Counted from the stretch's first letter, positions 47,129 to 57,073 are shown. The stretch: 64,000 bases of DNA from Aliigemmobacter aestuarii (GCF_004799285.1 NZ_SSND01000001.1:1612001-1676000); one strand, 5' to 3'. Numbers and translations are program-made. The notes: generated by a model not told the origin, from the sequence alone.

Positions 47129-49353
47129 TGCGCCGCCCCCCCTGCCGTTCGCGCATTCGTCAGATGCGCCAGAACCGCATCGCGCGGGCCATCCACGGCC
47201 AGCCGCCCGTTCTGAAGGATCAGCGTGCGGCTGGTCAGCTGCAGGATCGGCACGCGGTGCGTCGCGATTACGGCCGTTCGCCCGTCAAGCCATCCGTGCA
47301 GGCGGCTGACCAGTGTCGATTCAAGCGTCTGGTCCAGCGCAGCGGTGGGTTCGTCCAGCAGCACGATCTTCGGGTCCTGCAGCCAAAGGCGCGCCCAGCC
47401 AAGGCTTTGCCGCTGGCCTACCGACAGGCCCTCGCCCAGTTCGCGGATTTCAAGATCCAGACCGCGCGGGTGGTTTCGGATGAAAGGTCCAAGCCCGGCG
47501 AAATCCAGCGCGGCAAGAAGACGGTCGTCGTCGCGCTCAAGCCCGTTCATGTTCAGGTTGTCGCGGATCGTTCCGGAAAACAGCCGCACGTCCTGACCCA
47601 GGTATCCCAGGCTGCGGCGCAGGTCGCGGGGGTGGATCTGCCCCATGTCGAGCCCGTCCAGCAGAACGCGCCCGCCGGTGGGCTCATAAAGCCCGGCCAG
47701 AAGCCGAAGCAGCGTGGATTTGCCCGATCCGTTGGTGCCCAGAACCGCCACATGCTGGCCCGCGGGTATGGCCATTGCCGGAATGTCGATCGTTGGCGCG
47801 GACTGCGGATCATAGCGGAACTCAAGCGCGCGCAGCTCATAAGCGCCCGCGATCTCGTCACGGCGCAGATAGGTGCGGGACTGGTCTTCGGCCTGGTTCG
47901 TGTTCACCAGCGTATCAAGACCATCCAGCGCCGCCCTGACATTGGTCCAGCGCGCCATGGTGGAGGAAAGCTGCGCCAGGGGGCCAAGCGTCCGGCTGGT
48001 CAGGATGCCGATCGCGATGATCGTGCCGACCGTGAAGTTTCCGGCAAAGACCTGATAGGCTCCGACGACGACCGCCGTGACGTAAGTTGCCTGCTGCACG
48101 CCCTGCGCCCAGTAGGTCAGAAGCGAGGAAAGCTTGCGCTGATCCGAGGATTTCGCGGCAGTCAGGGCGTTGAGTTCCGCCCATATGCGGCGGATGCGGC
48201 CCTGTGCGCGTTGGGTGGTGACGGTTTCCTGTTCGAACACTGCCTCGTAAAGCAGTTTCGAGGCGCGCATGCTGGCCCCTTGCGTGGCCTGCGTCAGTGC
48301 GACCATCCGCTTCTGGAACAGGAAGCCGGGCAGCACCATCAGCAGGCCGCCCGCGATCAGAACCCACACCAGATTGCCACCGATCGTTGCCACCAGTGCA
48401 AGGAAGATGATCACGAACGGAATGTCGGCCAGCGTCCCGATGGTCGAGGCGGTGAAGAATTCGCGCACCGCGCCGAATTCGCGCATCGTGCTGAAGACCT
48501 GGCTGGGCTGGCGTTCCGAAGGCGGCACCTTCATGCCCAGAAGCCGGTCCATCAGGATCCCTTGAACCGTCAGTTCGATCTGCCGCCCGGTCGAATCCAT
48601 CAGGGTGGACCGCGCGACCTTCAGCGCCGCCTCAAGCATCAACGCCAGCATCGCGCCGATCGCCAGGACCCACAGCGTCGCCTCGGACTGGTGCGGGATC
48701 ACCCGGTCATAGACCTGAAGCGAGAAAAGGGCGACCGAGACGGCCAGCAGGTTCGCCACCAGCGACCCGGCGGCCACCTCGATCATCTGGCGGCGGAAAC
48801 GGCCGAACTGTCCCCAGAACCAGTGATCGGCGGACAGGCGCGGAAGGTGGCGGCGTTCCAGCGCGGCGACGGGCTGCTTCAGCCGCAGGACGTGACCGGT
48901 AAAGACGCTTTCGAAATCGGCGCGGGGCACGTCGTCGCGGTGGTCGGCGCTGGAGGGGTTGTAGACGGTGAATTCGGCTTCTGTTTCGTCCAGCACAAGG
49001 ACGATCTGGCCATTGGACATCTGCGCCAGCGCGGGCCAGATGCCAGGCCGGCCAGAGGTTTCCCGCACCAGCGCAGGTTTCAGGCCCAGGGCCGCCATGC
49101 CCCGCGCGAGGTCGCGCAGAGCCGGTAAGGCGCCGCTTTCCCCTGCCTTCTGGTGCAGGTGTTCCAGCAGATCGGTGCGCGAAATTTCGTGGCCCGTCAG
49201 CGCGGCAAGCACCACCGCCAGACCGGCCCGGCCGTCAAGACGCGGGTCCATCCGGGGCGGGGCCGCCGCCGGTGATCCCGCGACAGGGCGTGCCGGGGCC
49301 GATCCCGCCACGCGGGCCGCGTTCATGTCGAAGGCGATGACGCGATCCGTCAC
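47125..49353 (-). CDS. Type I secretion ABC transporter/permease with degenerate C39-like domain
   Basis: A 742-residue fused permease-ATPase that exports the adhesin encoded upstream. It has an N-terminal C39-peptidase-like domain (about residues 40-160) without an evident catalytic cysteine, six membrane segments (about 185-460), Walker A LGTNGSGKST (about 539) and a signature region LSVGQRQSLGWARL (about 648) with Walker B IVLLDEPTAALD. The layout resembles LapB-type exporters of large adhesins. GTG 49353 overlaps the TolC-family stop (GTGA). Confidence 0.92.
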   Translation of the reverse strand: MTDRVIAFDMNAARVAGSAPARPVAGSPAAAPPRMDPRLDGRAGLAVVLAALTGHEISRTDLLEHLHQKAGESGALPALRDLARGMAALGLKPALVRETSGRPGIWPALAQMSNGQIVLVLDETEAEFTVYNPSSADHRDDVPRADFESVFTGHVLRLKQPVAALERRHLPRLSADHWFWGQFGRFRRQMIEVAAGSLVANLLAVSVALFSLQVYDRVIPHQSEATLWVLAIGAMLALMLEAALKVARSTLMDSTGRQIELTVQGILMDRLLGMKVPPSERQPSQVFSTMREFGAVREFFTASTIGTLADIPFVIIFLALVATIGGNLVWVLIAGGLLMVLPGFLFQKRMVALTQATQGASMRASKLLYEAVFEQETVTTQRAQGRIRRIWAELNALTAAKSSDQRKLSSLLTYWAQGVQQATYVTAVVVGAYQVFAGNFTVGTIIAIGILTSRTLGPLAQLSSTMARWTNVRAALDGLDTLVNTNQAEDQSRTYLRRDEIAGAYELRALEFRYDPQSAPTIDIPAMAIPAGQHVAVLGTNGSGKSTLLRLLAGLYEPTGGRVLLDGLDMGQIHPRDLRRSLGYLGQDVRLFSGTIRDNLNMNGLERDDDRLLAALDFAGLGPFIRNHPRGLDLEIRELGEGLSVGQRQSLGWARLWLQDPKIVLLDEPTAALDQTLESTLVSRLHGWLDGRTAVIATHRVPILQLTSRTLILQNGRLAVDGPRDAVLAHLTNARTAGGAAQ

Positions 49354-50705
49354 AAGCGCGCTCCATCCACCAGAACGCCGCGTTCCGCCGCCATCCGGAC
49401 CTGGCGGATCGCGATTTCGTATTTCAGCGAGGCGTGTTCGCGTTCCTGCCCGGACAGGGTTTCATACATGCCGACCAGTTCCATCAGCGGGCGGCGGCCG
49501 ACCTTGTACTGTTCGGTAAAAAGCGAAAGGCTGCCGCGTGTCTGTTCCAGCACGTTCTTGGTTTCTGCCTCGCGGATGCGCAGCGCGTCGATTTCCTTCT
49601 GCAGGGCCACAAGGCGCCGCGCGGCATCCTGGCGTTCCTCGGCCTCGCGCCGGTCTGCGACTTCGCCCGCGGCATCCAGCGCCTCAAGCTGTGCGCCGGT
49701 CCCAAGGCCCAGCAGCCGGTCGGCACCCAACCTCAGGCCCCCGGTCAACCCGCCCCTTCCGATCGAGCCGGCAGCCTTCAGCCCCGGCAGATGCGCGGCG
49801 CGTTCCATCTGCGCCTCGGCCACATTCCGGGCACCTTCGCCCCGCGCCTTGAGGACGGAAAGCGGCTCTGGCCCGCCCGGATCGGCAGGCAGCAGCTGTA
49901 GCCCGGCAATGCCATCCAGCGGATGCGAGGCCATGGCGTTCAGCTCGGCCATGGCGAGGGACGCCGCGTTGCGATCTGCTGTCAGCGCGGCCTGCATCTC
50001 CGAGGTTTTCTGGATGATGACGTTCTGTTCGGACCGGTCCGACAGGCCGCCTTCGATCCGCCCGGCGACGATGCGTTCATATTCGCCCATCCGGGCAATC
50101 GCCGTTTCGGCCAGCCGGGCCTGTTCCTGCGCACGTTGCGCGGTGATGTAATGGATCAGCCCGTCCTGGATGCGGCGGTTGATGTCCATCGAAAGATTGA
50201 CGGCGGCGACCTCGACATCGGCTGCGGCAAAGGCGCGTTCGGCCTTCTTGTAGCCATTGTCGAACAGGACCTGTTCCACAAGAATGGATGCCGCGACCGA
50301 ACCGAGCGAGCTTAGATCAACCGACGGCCCGACCGAAGGCAGCCAGTTCTTCGACTTCGCTTCGGCGGTGAGGCTGGCCACGCGCAATTCGGCCTGCGCC
50401 GCCCCGGCCGAGGCGGACAGCACCGCCTGCGCGACCTGTGCGTAGGGACCATCGGTGATGATGGATCGGCGTTCGGAAAGCTGGTCGATGATCGCCGACC
50501 GGGTTTCCGCCTGGTTGCCTGCGGCGGCAAGTTCGCCCTGGGGTTCGCTCGTCACGGTATCGGGGCGGGCATCGTCGGACATGCGGAACATGCCGACGAC
50601 CCCGTTCCCCGCATCCATGCATCCCGACAGGATCAGGGCCAGAGCCATCAGCGGACCGAGGCGAACCGCCCCGGCCCCTGTCCTGCTTGCGACCGGCCGT
50701 TTCAT
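49350..50705 (-). CDS. TolC family outer membrane lipoprotein
   Basis: The outer-membrane exit duct of the type I system. The 451-residue precursor has a lipoprotein signal (LILSGC, Cys at about 29) and a helical TolC-like body with two repeats, including QVLFDNGYKKAERAFAAADV and GSLSLFTEQYKVGRRPLMEL. GGAGG precedes ATG 50705. It begins 11 bases after the adhesin gene, so the substrate and its channel are co-transcribed. Confidence 0.9.
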   Translation of the reverse strand: MKRPVASRTGAGAVRLGPLMALALILSGCMDAGNGVVGMFRMSDDARPDTVTSEPQGELAAAGNQAETRSAIIDQLSERRSIITDGPYAQVAQAVLSASAGAAQAELRVASLTAEAKSKNWLPSVGPSVDLSSLGSVAASILVEQVLFDNGYKKAERAFAAADVEVAAVNLSMDINRRIQDGLIHYITAQRAQEQARLAETAIARMGEYERIVAGRIEGGLSDRSEQNVIIQKTSEMQAALTADRNAASLAMAELNAMASHPLDGIAGLQLLPADPGGPEPLSVLKARGEGARNVAEAQMERAAHLPGLKAAGSIGRGGLTGGLRLGADRLLGLGTGAQLEALDAAGEVADRREAEERQDAARRLVALQKEIDALRIREAETKNVLEQTRGSLSLFTEQYKVGRRPLMELVGMYETLSGQEREHASLKYEIAIRQVRMAAERGVLVDGARL

Positions 50706-50716
50706 TCCGGCCTCCG

Positions 50717-53671
50717 TCAGATGACGGTGTTGATGTCGTCGTCGACCAGAAGGCTCGCGCCGCTGTCACCCAGCGTATAGACCACATAGCTCTGACCGCC
50801 GATCACGGTCGTCTGGCCAGTGCCTTCCGCGCCGGTGGCGGTCACGGTGTCGTCGGCGTCGCCCTTGACGATCAGGCTGTTTTCCGGCCCGGTCAGCGCG
50901 ATCAGCTGCTGTTCGGTGATCGTCAGGTCGGCATCCGGCGCAAAGGTCAGGTCAATCGCCGCCAGGTCAAAGCGGGTCAGGCCCGAGCGGGTCAGATCCA
51001 CATCCACGCCGCTGGTGTTGTCCACGATCAGCAGCGTGCTGGCCGTGTTGCCCGCCTCGTCCGAGTTGTTGATGACCAGATAGCTGCCATCCGGCACGGT
51101 CGAGCTGAAGCGGAAGTTCGCTTCGTCCCAGACAGTGTCGTCGGACCGGACCGCGTTGACCGTGGTCGATGCGCCCGAGGCGTCGATCCGCGCGAAGCTG
51201 TAGATATCGTCCGTCAGTTCCGTGCCGATACCGCGAAGACCCGAGGCGTCGCGCGAGAAGGACACCACATCTGGCGATTCCGGCGCGATCGTGTCCAGAC
51301 GGAAGTCGCGGGTGAAGCTGTCGACGTTCCCGGCGGCATCGGTCGCGGTGACAGTGGCCACCATGTCCATTTCGCCCGCCGGCAGCGAAGAGGCCGCGAA
51401 ATTCGCCACCCAGCGTCCGTTCGAATTGGCGCGAACGGTCATTTCGGCGCCGTTCGAAAGTTGCACCACCACTGAGGCACCCGGTTCCACCGATCCTTGC
51501 AGAACCAGGCCCTGCGCGGCTTCGGCGGCGTTCAGGATGTCATCGCCGGCGATCCTGCCCTGAAGCGCGAGGTTGCGCACCAGCGTATCGACCGCGACTT
51601 GCTGCGTCAGCGTCGATGTGTTGCCGACCGCATCGGTTGCCGTCGCCGTCAAGGTCACCGAATTCTCGCCAGCCGGAATTTCGCCCGAGGGAATGACGAC
51701 CGACCACGTGCCATCGGCCCGGACGGTTGCTTCGCGGGTGGTGCCGGATCCGAACCTGACCATCACGGTCGAACCCGGTTCCACGGTGCCGGTGACGGTC
51801 ATTCCTGCCGCCGCTTCGGCGCCGTTCAGGATCGCATCTGCCTTGACCGCGCTGGTGTCGGGCGACTGGGTGAAGTTGCGCACCTCGGTATCGACCCGCA
51901 CCGTATGGCTGTCGGTCGCCACGTTTCCGGCCGCATCCCGCGCCGAGACGGTCACGGTCGAGGTATAGGTGCCCGCGCGGATCTCCGATGCGCCATAGGT
52001 CGCCGTCCAGGTTCCGTTCTGGGAGGCCGTCACCGTCTTGGTGATACCTTCAAAGCTAACCTGCACCGTGGCGCCCGGTTCGGCCGTTCCGGTCAGGGCA
52101 ACCGATGCCGTCCGTTCCGCGCCCGAGATGGTGTTGTCGCCACCGGCCTGGCCGTCATTGAACGCAACCGACATTTCTGTATCGACACGGATCGACTTGG
52201 TAGCCGTGGCCGTGTTGCCCGCCGCATCGGTCGCGGTCACGGTTGCCGTCGCCGCATAGGTGCCCGCCGCGATCGAGGCGGCCGGGAAGTTGGCCGACCA
52301 TTTGCCATCCGCCGCGACCGTCGCCTGCCGCGTCGTGCCGTTCCATTCCACCGACACGGTCGATCCCGGCTGCGCCTGACCCGTGAGGGTGACGCCCGCC
52401 GCCGCTTCGGCGGCGTTGACGATGTCATCGCCTGCGACGGGCGAATTGATCGTGACCGAGGTGCGCGTGTCGATGACAAGCGTTTCGTTGATCGTCGTCT
52501 GGTTGCCGAGGGCATCGGTCGCGGTGATCACCACGGGGATGCTGTATTCGCCGGCCGCCACCTGCGATTGCGTGAAGGTCACCGACCATGTGCCATCTGC
52601 CGCAACCGTGGTCGACTGGCTGTGACCGTCGATCGTAACGACGATCGCGGCGCCCGCCTCGCCCTCGCCAGAGATCGTCACGCCATCGGCGTATTCCGCA
52701 GCGTTCTCGACATCGCCTGCGCTTTCCACGCCGGCGGTCGCCTCTACCTCGGGCGGCGTCATGTCGATCACGAAGCGAGGACCGTTCATTTCGGTCGTCG
52801 TGCCATCCGGCTGGGTGAAAACGACCTCGGACCGATAGGTGCCGTCGGCAGGAAAATCGGTTTCGGGGAAGGTAACGCCCCATGTGCCATCCGGACGGAT
52901 CGTCGTGGTCTTGGTTTCCGTTCCGATCGTCACTGTCACGGCATCGCCGGGTTCGCCCGTGCCGGTCACGACAAGGCGCGGATCTTCGGTATTCGTGGTC
53001 AGCGTGTCGGTTGCGTTGGGACGATCCACCGTCGGCTGGGCGCGATCATCGCCACCGCCGTCGCCACCGCCGTCACCGTCACCATCGCCGCCGCCGTTAC
53101 CACCTCCGTCGCCGTCACCGTCACCGCCACCGGCGTTCGAACCGCCGCCGCCCAGAAGGGCTGCGCCGCCCAGAAGGCCTGCACCGGCAGCCGCAGCCGC
53201 GCCAGAGCCGAGCCCGCCCAGCAGACCCGGTGCTAGAAAGCCCATGCCCGCCGGTTCATCGGTGTATTCGCCGTAGGTCGCCGCCGCGTCCGATTGCGCA
53301 AAGCGAAGGTCATCCAGCGCGGAATACTTGTCCCAGCCCTGGGCCGGGCCGTATTCGGCATAGATCAGGCCATTGCCGCTGTCGTTCAGCATGACCTCCG
53401 AGATCACGCCATCCGAGCTGAGGTAAAGCCGGTTGTCAGCCACCGCAGCATCGTTGAAAAACCCGTTCAGGGTGACCGTGCTGCCATCGGTAAGCTTGAT
53501 GATGAGATCCGCGCCCTGGCGTTCATACGACACCACCGATGCGCTGGAAATGTTGAGAGAGACGCTTTCTCCGGTTCCGACGGGAATGAAGCTGCTGCCC
53601 TCACCGCCTACCGTACCACGTACAATTCCGCCCGCAGCATTGCGAACGGCGAAATCAATCGCCTGGGCCAT
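50717..53671 (-). CDS. Large Ig-repeat surface adhesin, type I secretion substrate (BapA/LapA-like)
   Basis: A 984-residue secreted protein without an N-terminal signal peptide. Residues 1-140 resemble the BapA prefix domain (AIDFAVRNAAGGIVRGTVGG). A hydrophobic Gly/Ala stretch (about 143-176) with an AAAAAG motif (158-163) is followed by a Gly/Asp linker (181-209). About six bacterial Ig-like repeats of 95-100 residues follow, each with NAAEAA-GV-L-G and TATDA-GN blocks. The C-terminus (GQSYVVYTLGDSGASLLVDD) looks like a type I signal. No RTX nonapeptides are obvious. ATG 53671 has GGAG 9-10 bases upstream. Predicted role is surface attachment or biofilm formation. Confidence 0.88.
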   Translation of the reverse strand: MAQAIDFAVRNAAGGIVRGTVGGEGSSFIPVGTGESVSLNISSASVVSYERQGADLIIKLTDGSTVTLNGFFNDAAVADNRLYLSSDGVISEVMLNDSGNGLIYAEYGPAQGWDKYSALDDLRFAQSDAAATYGEYTDEPAGMGFLAPGLLGGLGSGAAAAAGAGLLGGAALLGGGGSNAGGGDGDGDGGGNGGGDGDGDGGGDGGGDDRAQPTVDRPNATDTLTTNTEDPRLVVTGTGEPGDAVTVTIGTETKTTTIRPDGTWGVTFPETDFPADGTYRSEVVFTQPDGTTTEMNGPRFVIDMTPPEVEATAGVESAGDVENAAEYADGVTISGEGEAGAAIVVTIDGHSQSTTVAADGTWSVTFTQSQVAAGEYSIPVVITATDALGNQTTINETLVIDTRTSVTINSPVAGDDIVNAAEAAAGVTLTGQAQPGSTVSVEWNGTTRQATVAADGKWSANFPAASIAAGTYAATATVTATDAAGNTATATKSIRVDTEMSVAFNDGQAGGDNTISGAERTASVALTGTAEPGATVQVSFEGITKTVTASQNGTWTATYGASEIRAGTYTSTVTVSARDAAGNVATDSHTVRVDTEVRNFTQSPDTSAVKADAILNGAEAAAGMTVTGTVEPGSTVMVRFGSGTTREATVRADGTWSVVIPSGEIPAGENSVTLTATATDAVGNTSTLTQQVAVDTLVRNLALQGRIAGDDILNAAEAAQGLVLQGSVEPGASVVVQLSNGAEMTVRANSNGRWVANFAASSLPAGEMDMVATVTATDAAGNVDSFTRDFRLDTIAPESPDVVSFSRDASGLRGIGTELTDDIYSFARIDASGASTTVNAVRSDDTVWDEANFRFSSTVPDGSYLVINNSDEAGNTASTLLIVDNTSGVDVDLTRSGLTRFDLAAIDLTFAPDADLTITEQQLIALTGPENSLIVKGDADDTVTATGAEGTGQTTVIGGQSYVVYTLGDSGASLLVDDDINTVI

Positions 53672-53942
53672 CTTTACTACTCCGCCTCGAACCGGGACTG
53701 CCCCCGGCATTTGTGTTCAGGTCACTTTCGGACCCATTGCGACAACGGATACCTCTATTTTGCCACAATTTCTAGAGGTTCGATGCGGGTGTGGCGCTTT
53801 TTGTGTAAATTTCCCCCCAGTTTGCGCAATTTGATTACCCGGCCACTATATTTTGTGTCCAAAATCACACGCCCTTTTCCAATTGGGGCCTTGTTGTCTC
53901 AAAGGTAGTAAAAATCGGCCCCTGCGCCGTAACGGTGCCGAA
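53672..53942. other. AT-richer regulatory gap between the adhesin and hslV
   Basis: No gene is supported. The stretch is much more AT-rich than its surroundings, with runs such as CTATTTTGCCACAATTTC, and holds the palindrome ATTTTG-TGTC-CAAAAT (53850-53865). It probably contains the adhesin promoter and operators on the - strand. The precise start point cannot be set from sequence. Confidence 0.55.
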
Positions 53943-53972
53943 CTTGTGTCGCGCCTCGCGTCTCGCCATATA
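53943..53972 (+). promoter_or_regulatory. Heat-shock (RpoH-type) promoter of hslVU
   Basis: CTTGTG (53943-53948), 17-base spacer, CCATATA (53966-53972). This fits the sigma-32 pattern CTTG-N14-17-CCATAT-like of alphaproteobacteria. It ends 24 bases before the hslV start, giving a short leader, as expected for a heat-shock protease operon. Confidence 0.65.
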
Positions 53973-53996
53973 GGTTGGCACGAAATGGAGATTGCG

Positions 53997-54554
53997 ATGG
54001 CAGAAGACAGGTTCCCCGGCTGGCATGGCACCACGATCCTTGCGGTGCGCCGGGGGGGTGAGGTGGTCGTTGCCGGCGACGGTCAGGTGAGCCTTGGCCA
54101 GACCGTCATCAAGGGCACCGCCCGCAAGGTGCGGCGGCTTTCGCCAGGGGGCCGGGATGTTGTCTGCGGCTTTGCCGGATCGACGGCCGATGCCTTCACG
54201 CTTTTGGAGCGGCTGGAAAAGAAGCTCGAGGCGATGCCGGGGCAACTGGCGCGGGCTTGTGTCGAGCTGGCGAAGGACTGGCGCATGGACAAGTACCTGC
54301 GCAATCTCGAGGCGATGCTGATCGTCACCGACGGGGCAGAGCTTTTCGTCATCACCGGTGCAGGCGATGTGCTGGAACCGGAACATGACGTCGCCGCAAT
54401 CGGATCGGGCGGCAATTTCGCGCTGGCCGCCGCGCGCGGGCTGATGTCCACCGACATGGCCGCCGAAGACATCGCACGGCGCGCCATGGCGATCGCCGCC
54501 GACATCTGCGTTTACACGAACGGCAACCTGACGGTGGAGACGATCCGCAAATGA
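53997..54554 (+). CDS. hslV: ATP-dependent protease subunit HslV
   Basis: HslV is the N-terminal-threonine peptidase of the HslVU protease, which degrades misfolded and regulatory proteins. The 185-residue product has the active-site region [25 protein letters not shown], read here as the Thr in GTTIL with lysine/serine partners nearby. ATG 53997 has GGAG 6 bases upstream; ATG 53985 is in frame but lacks a site. It overlaps hslU as ATGA. Confidence 0.96.
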   Translation: MAEDRFPGWHGTTILAVRRGGEVVVAGDGQVSLGQTVIKGTARKVRRLSPGGRDVVCGFAGSTADAFTLLERLEKKLEAMPGQLARACVELAKDWRMDKYLRNLEAMLIVTDGAELFVITGAGDVLEPEHDVAAIGSGGNFALAAARGLMSTDMAAEDIARRAMAIAADICVYTNGNLTVETIRK

Positions 54555-55849
54555 CCGACCTGACCCCGCGCGAAATCGTTTCCGAACTGGACCGTTTCAT
54601 CATCGGGCAGAAGGATGCCAAGCGCGCCGTGGCCGTGGCGCTGCGCAACCGCTGGCGGCGCAAGCAACTGGGCGATGACCTGCGCGACGAGGTCTATCCC
54701 AAGAACATCCTGATGATCGGGCCGACCGGTGTCGGCAAGACGGAAATCAGCCGCCGCCTGGCCAGGCTGGCACGCGCGCCCTTCCTGAAGGTCGAGGCGA
54801 CGAAGTTCACCGAGGTGGGCTATGTCGGGCGGGACGTGGATTCGATCATCCGCGACCTGGTGGATGCCGCGATGATCGAAACCCGCGCCCGGATGCGCGA
54901 CGAGGTGAAGGCCCGCGCCCAGCGTGCCGCCGAGGACCGGGTGATCGAGGCGATTGCCGGAAAGGACGCCCGCGAACAGACGCGCGAGATGTTCCGCCAG
55001 AAGCTGCGCCGCGGCGAACTGGACGATACCGTGATCGAGCTTGAACTGACCGATGCGGGCGGCGGTTTCCCTATGGTGATGGGCGGCAACGGGATGGACA
55101 TGCAGATGCAGGGCCTTCAGGACCTGTTCGGCAAAGCATTTCAGCGGCGGACCCGCAAGCGGATGACCGTCTCCGAAAGCCACGAGATCCTGATCGGGGA
55201 AGAAGCCGACAAGCTTCTGGATGACGAGGCCGTGAAGGGGGCGGCACTTGAGGCCGTTCAGGAAAACGGGATCGTTTTCATCGACGAGATCGACAAGGTC
55301 TGCGCCCGTGCCGATGCGCGCGGCGCCGATGTCAGCCGCGAGGGGGTGCAGCGCGACCTGCTGCCGCTGATCGAGGGAACGACCGTTTCGACGAAATACG
55401 GGCCGGTTCGTACCGACCATATCCTTTTCATCGCCTCGGGCGCCTTCCATATCGCCAAACCTTCGGACCTGCTTCCCGAGCTTCAGGGACGTTTGCCGAT
55501 CCGGGTCGAGCTTCGCGCGCTGAGCGAGGAAGATTTCGTGCGCATCCTGACCGAAACCGACAACGCCCTGACGCGCCAGTACGCGGCGCTGATGGAAACG
55601 GAAGGCGTGACCGTGACCTTCACCGAAGACGGGATCAAGGCGCTTGCCGGGATCGCCGCAGAGGTCAACCGCAGTGTGGAAAACATCGGCGCGCGCAGGC
55701 TTTACACCGTGATGGAACGCGTGTTCGAGGACCTGTCGTTCCACGCGCCGGACCGCAGCGGAGAGGCCGTGACCGTGAGCGCCGCCTTTGTCGACGAAAA
55801 CCTGGGCGAACTGGCGAAATCGGCCGACCTGAGCCGTTACGTTCTGTAA
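54551..55849 (+). CDS. hslU: ATP-dependent protease ATPase subunit HslU
   Basis: HslU is the AAA+ unfoldase that feeds substrates to HslV. The 432-residue protein has Walker [11 protein letters not shown] (about residues 57-66), Walker [11 protein letters not shown], the sensor-region motif [12 protein letters not shown] and the C-terminal tail SRYVL that activates HslV. It is coupled to hslV. A short stem CAGGAC/GTCCTG (55851-55869) follows the stop but lacks a T-run. Confidence 0.97.
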   Translation: MTDLTPREIVSELDRFIIGQKDAKRAVAVALRNRWRRKQLGDDLRDEVYPKNILMIGPTGVGKTEISRRLARLARAPFLKVEATKFTEVGYVGRDVDSIIRDLVDAAMIETRARMRDEVKARAQRAAEDRVIEAIAGKDAREQTREMFRQKLRRGELDDTVIELELTDAGGGFPMVMGGNGMDMQMQGLQDLFGKAFQRRTRKRMTVSESHEILIGEEADKLLDDEAVKGAALEAVQENGIVFIDEIDKVCARADARGADVSREGVQRDLLPLIEGTTVSTKYGPVRTDHILFIASGAFHIAKPSDLLPELQGRLPIRVELRALSEEDFVRILTETDNALTRQYAALMETEGVTVTFTEDGIKALAGIAAEVNRSVENIGARRLYTVMERVFEDLSFHAPDRSGEAVTVSAAFVDENLGELAKSADLSRYVL

Positions 55850-55957
55850 CCAGGACCGGCGGTGTCCTGCCGCCTGACCCGGGGCGACGTCCCTATGGCC
55901 GCTTGACCTTTGGCGCCGCGGTGGCGAATGAATGGGATGTCCTGATGGGGGTCCGTC

Positions 55958-57073
55958 TTGCGCAGGTTTCTGTTGATCTCGATCCTTGTTCTGGCGGCCT
56001 GCGCGCCGCGGGGGCACATGACCATTTCGCCCGAGGCCGCGGGCGCGGGCCAGATCGAGCGCATCTTCGTTGCCACCACGCGGACGATCGGCGACGAGCG
56101 TGACAGGTTCGGCAGGGGACGATCCGAAGCGGTATCCTTCGCGCGATATGACGTGAACATTCCTCCCAGGCGCGAGGCGGGCGATATCCGCTGGCCGCCG
56201 AAAGCAGGGACGCCCGACCCGGAACGTCACTTCCTGACCACCGCCGAGGTGCGCCACGAGGACAGCCTTTCATTCCGGGCCGACCTGGCGGCGGAACTGG
56301 CCCGGCTGCCAGCCGGTCAGCGGGATGCCGTGATCTTTGTGCATGGCTTCAACAACACGTTTTCAGAAGGCCTTTACCGCATCGCGCAGCTTTCGCACGA
56401 CCTCGACATGCCGGGGGCGATCGTGCATTACTCTTGGCCTTCTGCCGCCAATCCACTGGGCTATGTCTATGACAGGGATTCCGCCCTGTTCGCGCGCGAC
56501 GGGCTGGAGCGGCTTCTGGCCGAGGTGGACGCTGCCGGAGCACAGCGGATCGTCCTTGTGGCCCATTCGATGGGTTCGGCCCTGACGATGGAGGGCTTGC
56601 GCCAGGCCATCATCAGGAACGGAGCGCGTGCAAGATCGCGGATCGGGGGCGTGGTCCTGATTTCCCCCGATATCGACGTTGACGTGTTCAGGGCACAGGC
56701 CCATGCGATGGACGGTCTGCCGCAGCCCTTCCTGATCTTCGGATCGAACCGTGACCGGATCCTGAACCTGTCGGCGCGGCTAGCGGGCGAGCCCGAGCGG
56801 CTTGGCAACCTCAGCGACGTGTCGCGGGTCGCCGATCTTGACGTGACTTTCCTTGATGTCGGCGCCTTCTCGGAAGGGGCGGGGCACTTCACCCTCGCGC
56901 AGTCGCCGACCCTGATCAGCCTTCTGGGCCGGATCGGCGATATCGACGCTGCATTCGAGGCCGACAGGCAGGGGCGTGTGGGCCTTCTGCCGGGGGTGGT
57001 ACTAACAGTTCAAAGCGCGACACAGATCGTGCTTTCGCCGGTCACGGCGATCTCCGACGAACTGAACCGCTGA
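55958..57073 (+). CDS. Alpha/beta hydrolase lipoprotein (DUF900 type)
   Basis: A 371-residue predicted lipoprotein (MRRFLLISILVLAAC, lipobox LAAC at about residue 15) with an alpha/beta hydrolase domain. The nucleophile elbow is VAHSMGSAL (Ser at about 209), and VIFVHGFNNTF is the oxyanion-side motif typical of DUF900 enzymes. The catalytic Asp and His are probably in FGSNRDRIL and EGAGHFTL. The start appears to be TTG 55958 with GATGGGGG upstream. It should act in the periplasm; its substrate is unknown. Confidence 0.85.
   Translation: MRRFLLISILVLAACAPRGHMTISPEAAGAGQIERIFVATTRTIGDERDRFGRGRSEAVSFARYDVNIPPRREAGDIRWPPKAGTPDPERHFLTTAEVRHEDSLSFRADLAAELARLPAGQRDAVIFVHGFNNTFSEGLYRIAQLSHDLDMPGAIVHYSWPSAANPLGYVYDRDSALFARDGLERLLAEVDAAGAQRIVLVAHSMGSALTMEGLRQAIIRNGARARSRIGGVVLISPDIDVDVFRAQAHAMDGLPQPFLIFGSNRDRILNLSARLAGEPERLGNLSDVSRVADLDVTFLDVGAFSEGAGHFTLAQSPTLISLLGRIGDIDAAFEADRQGRVGLLPGVVLTVQSATQIVLSPVTAISDELNR

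Noticed and set aside
51497-53236. 579-codon open frame on the + strand opposite the adhesin repeats
   Set aside because: Antisense shadow; its own repeats mirror the Ig-module repeats.
50717-53671. RTX calcium-binding repeats in the adhesin
   Set aside because: Gly/Asp runs near residues 181-209 form a simple linker and do not follow the GGxGxDxxx nonapeptide pattern.
55851-55869. Terminator after hslU
   Set aside because: The CAGGAC/GTCCTG stem is only 6 bp with no T-run; too weak to call.
54512-56257. 581-codon open frame on the - strand opposite hslU
   Set aside because: Lies antisense to the strongly conserved hslU.
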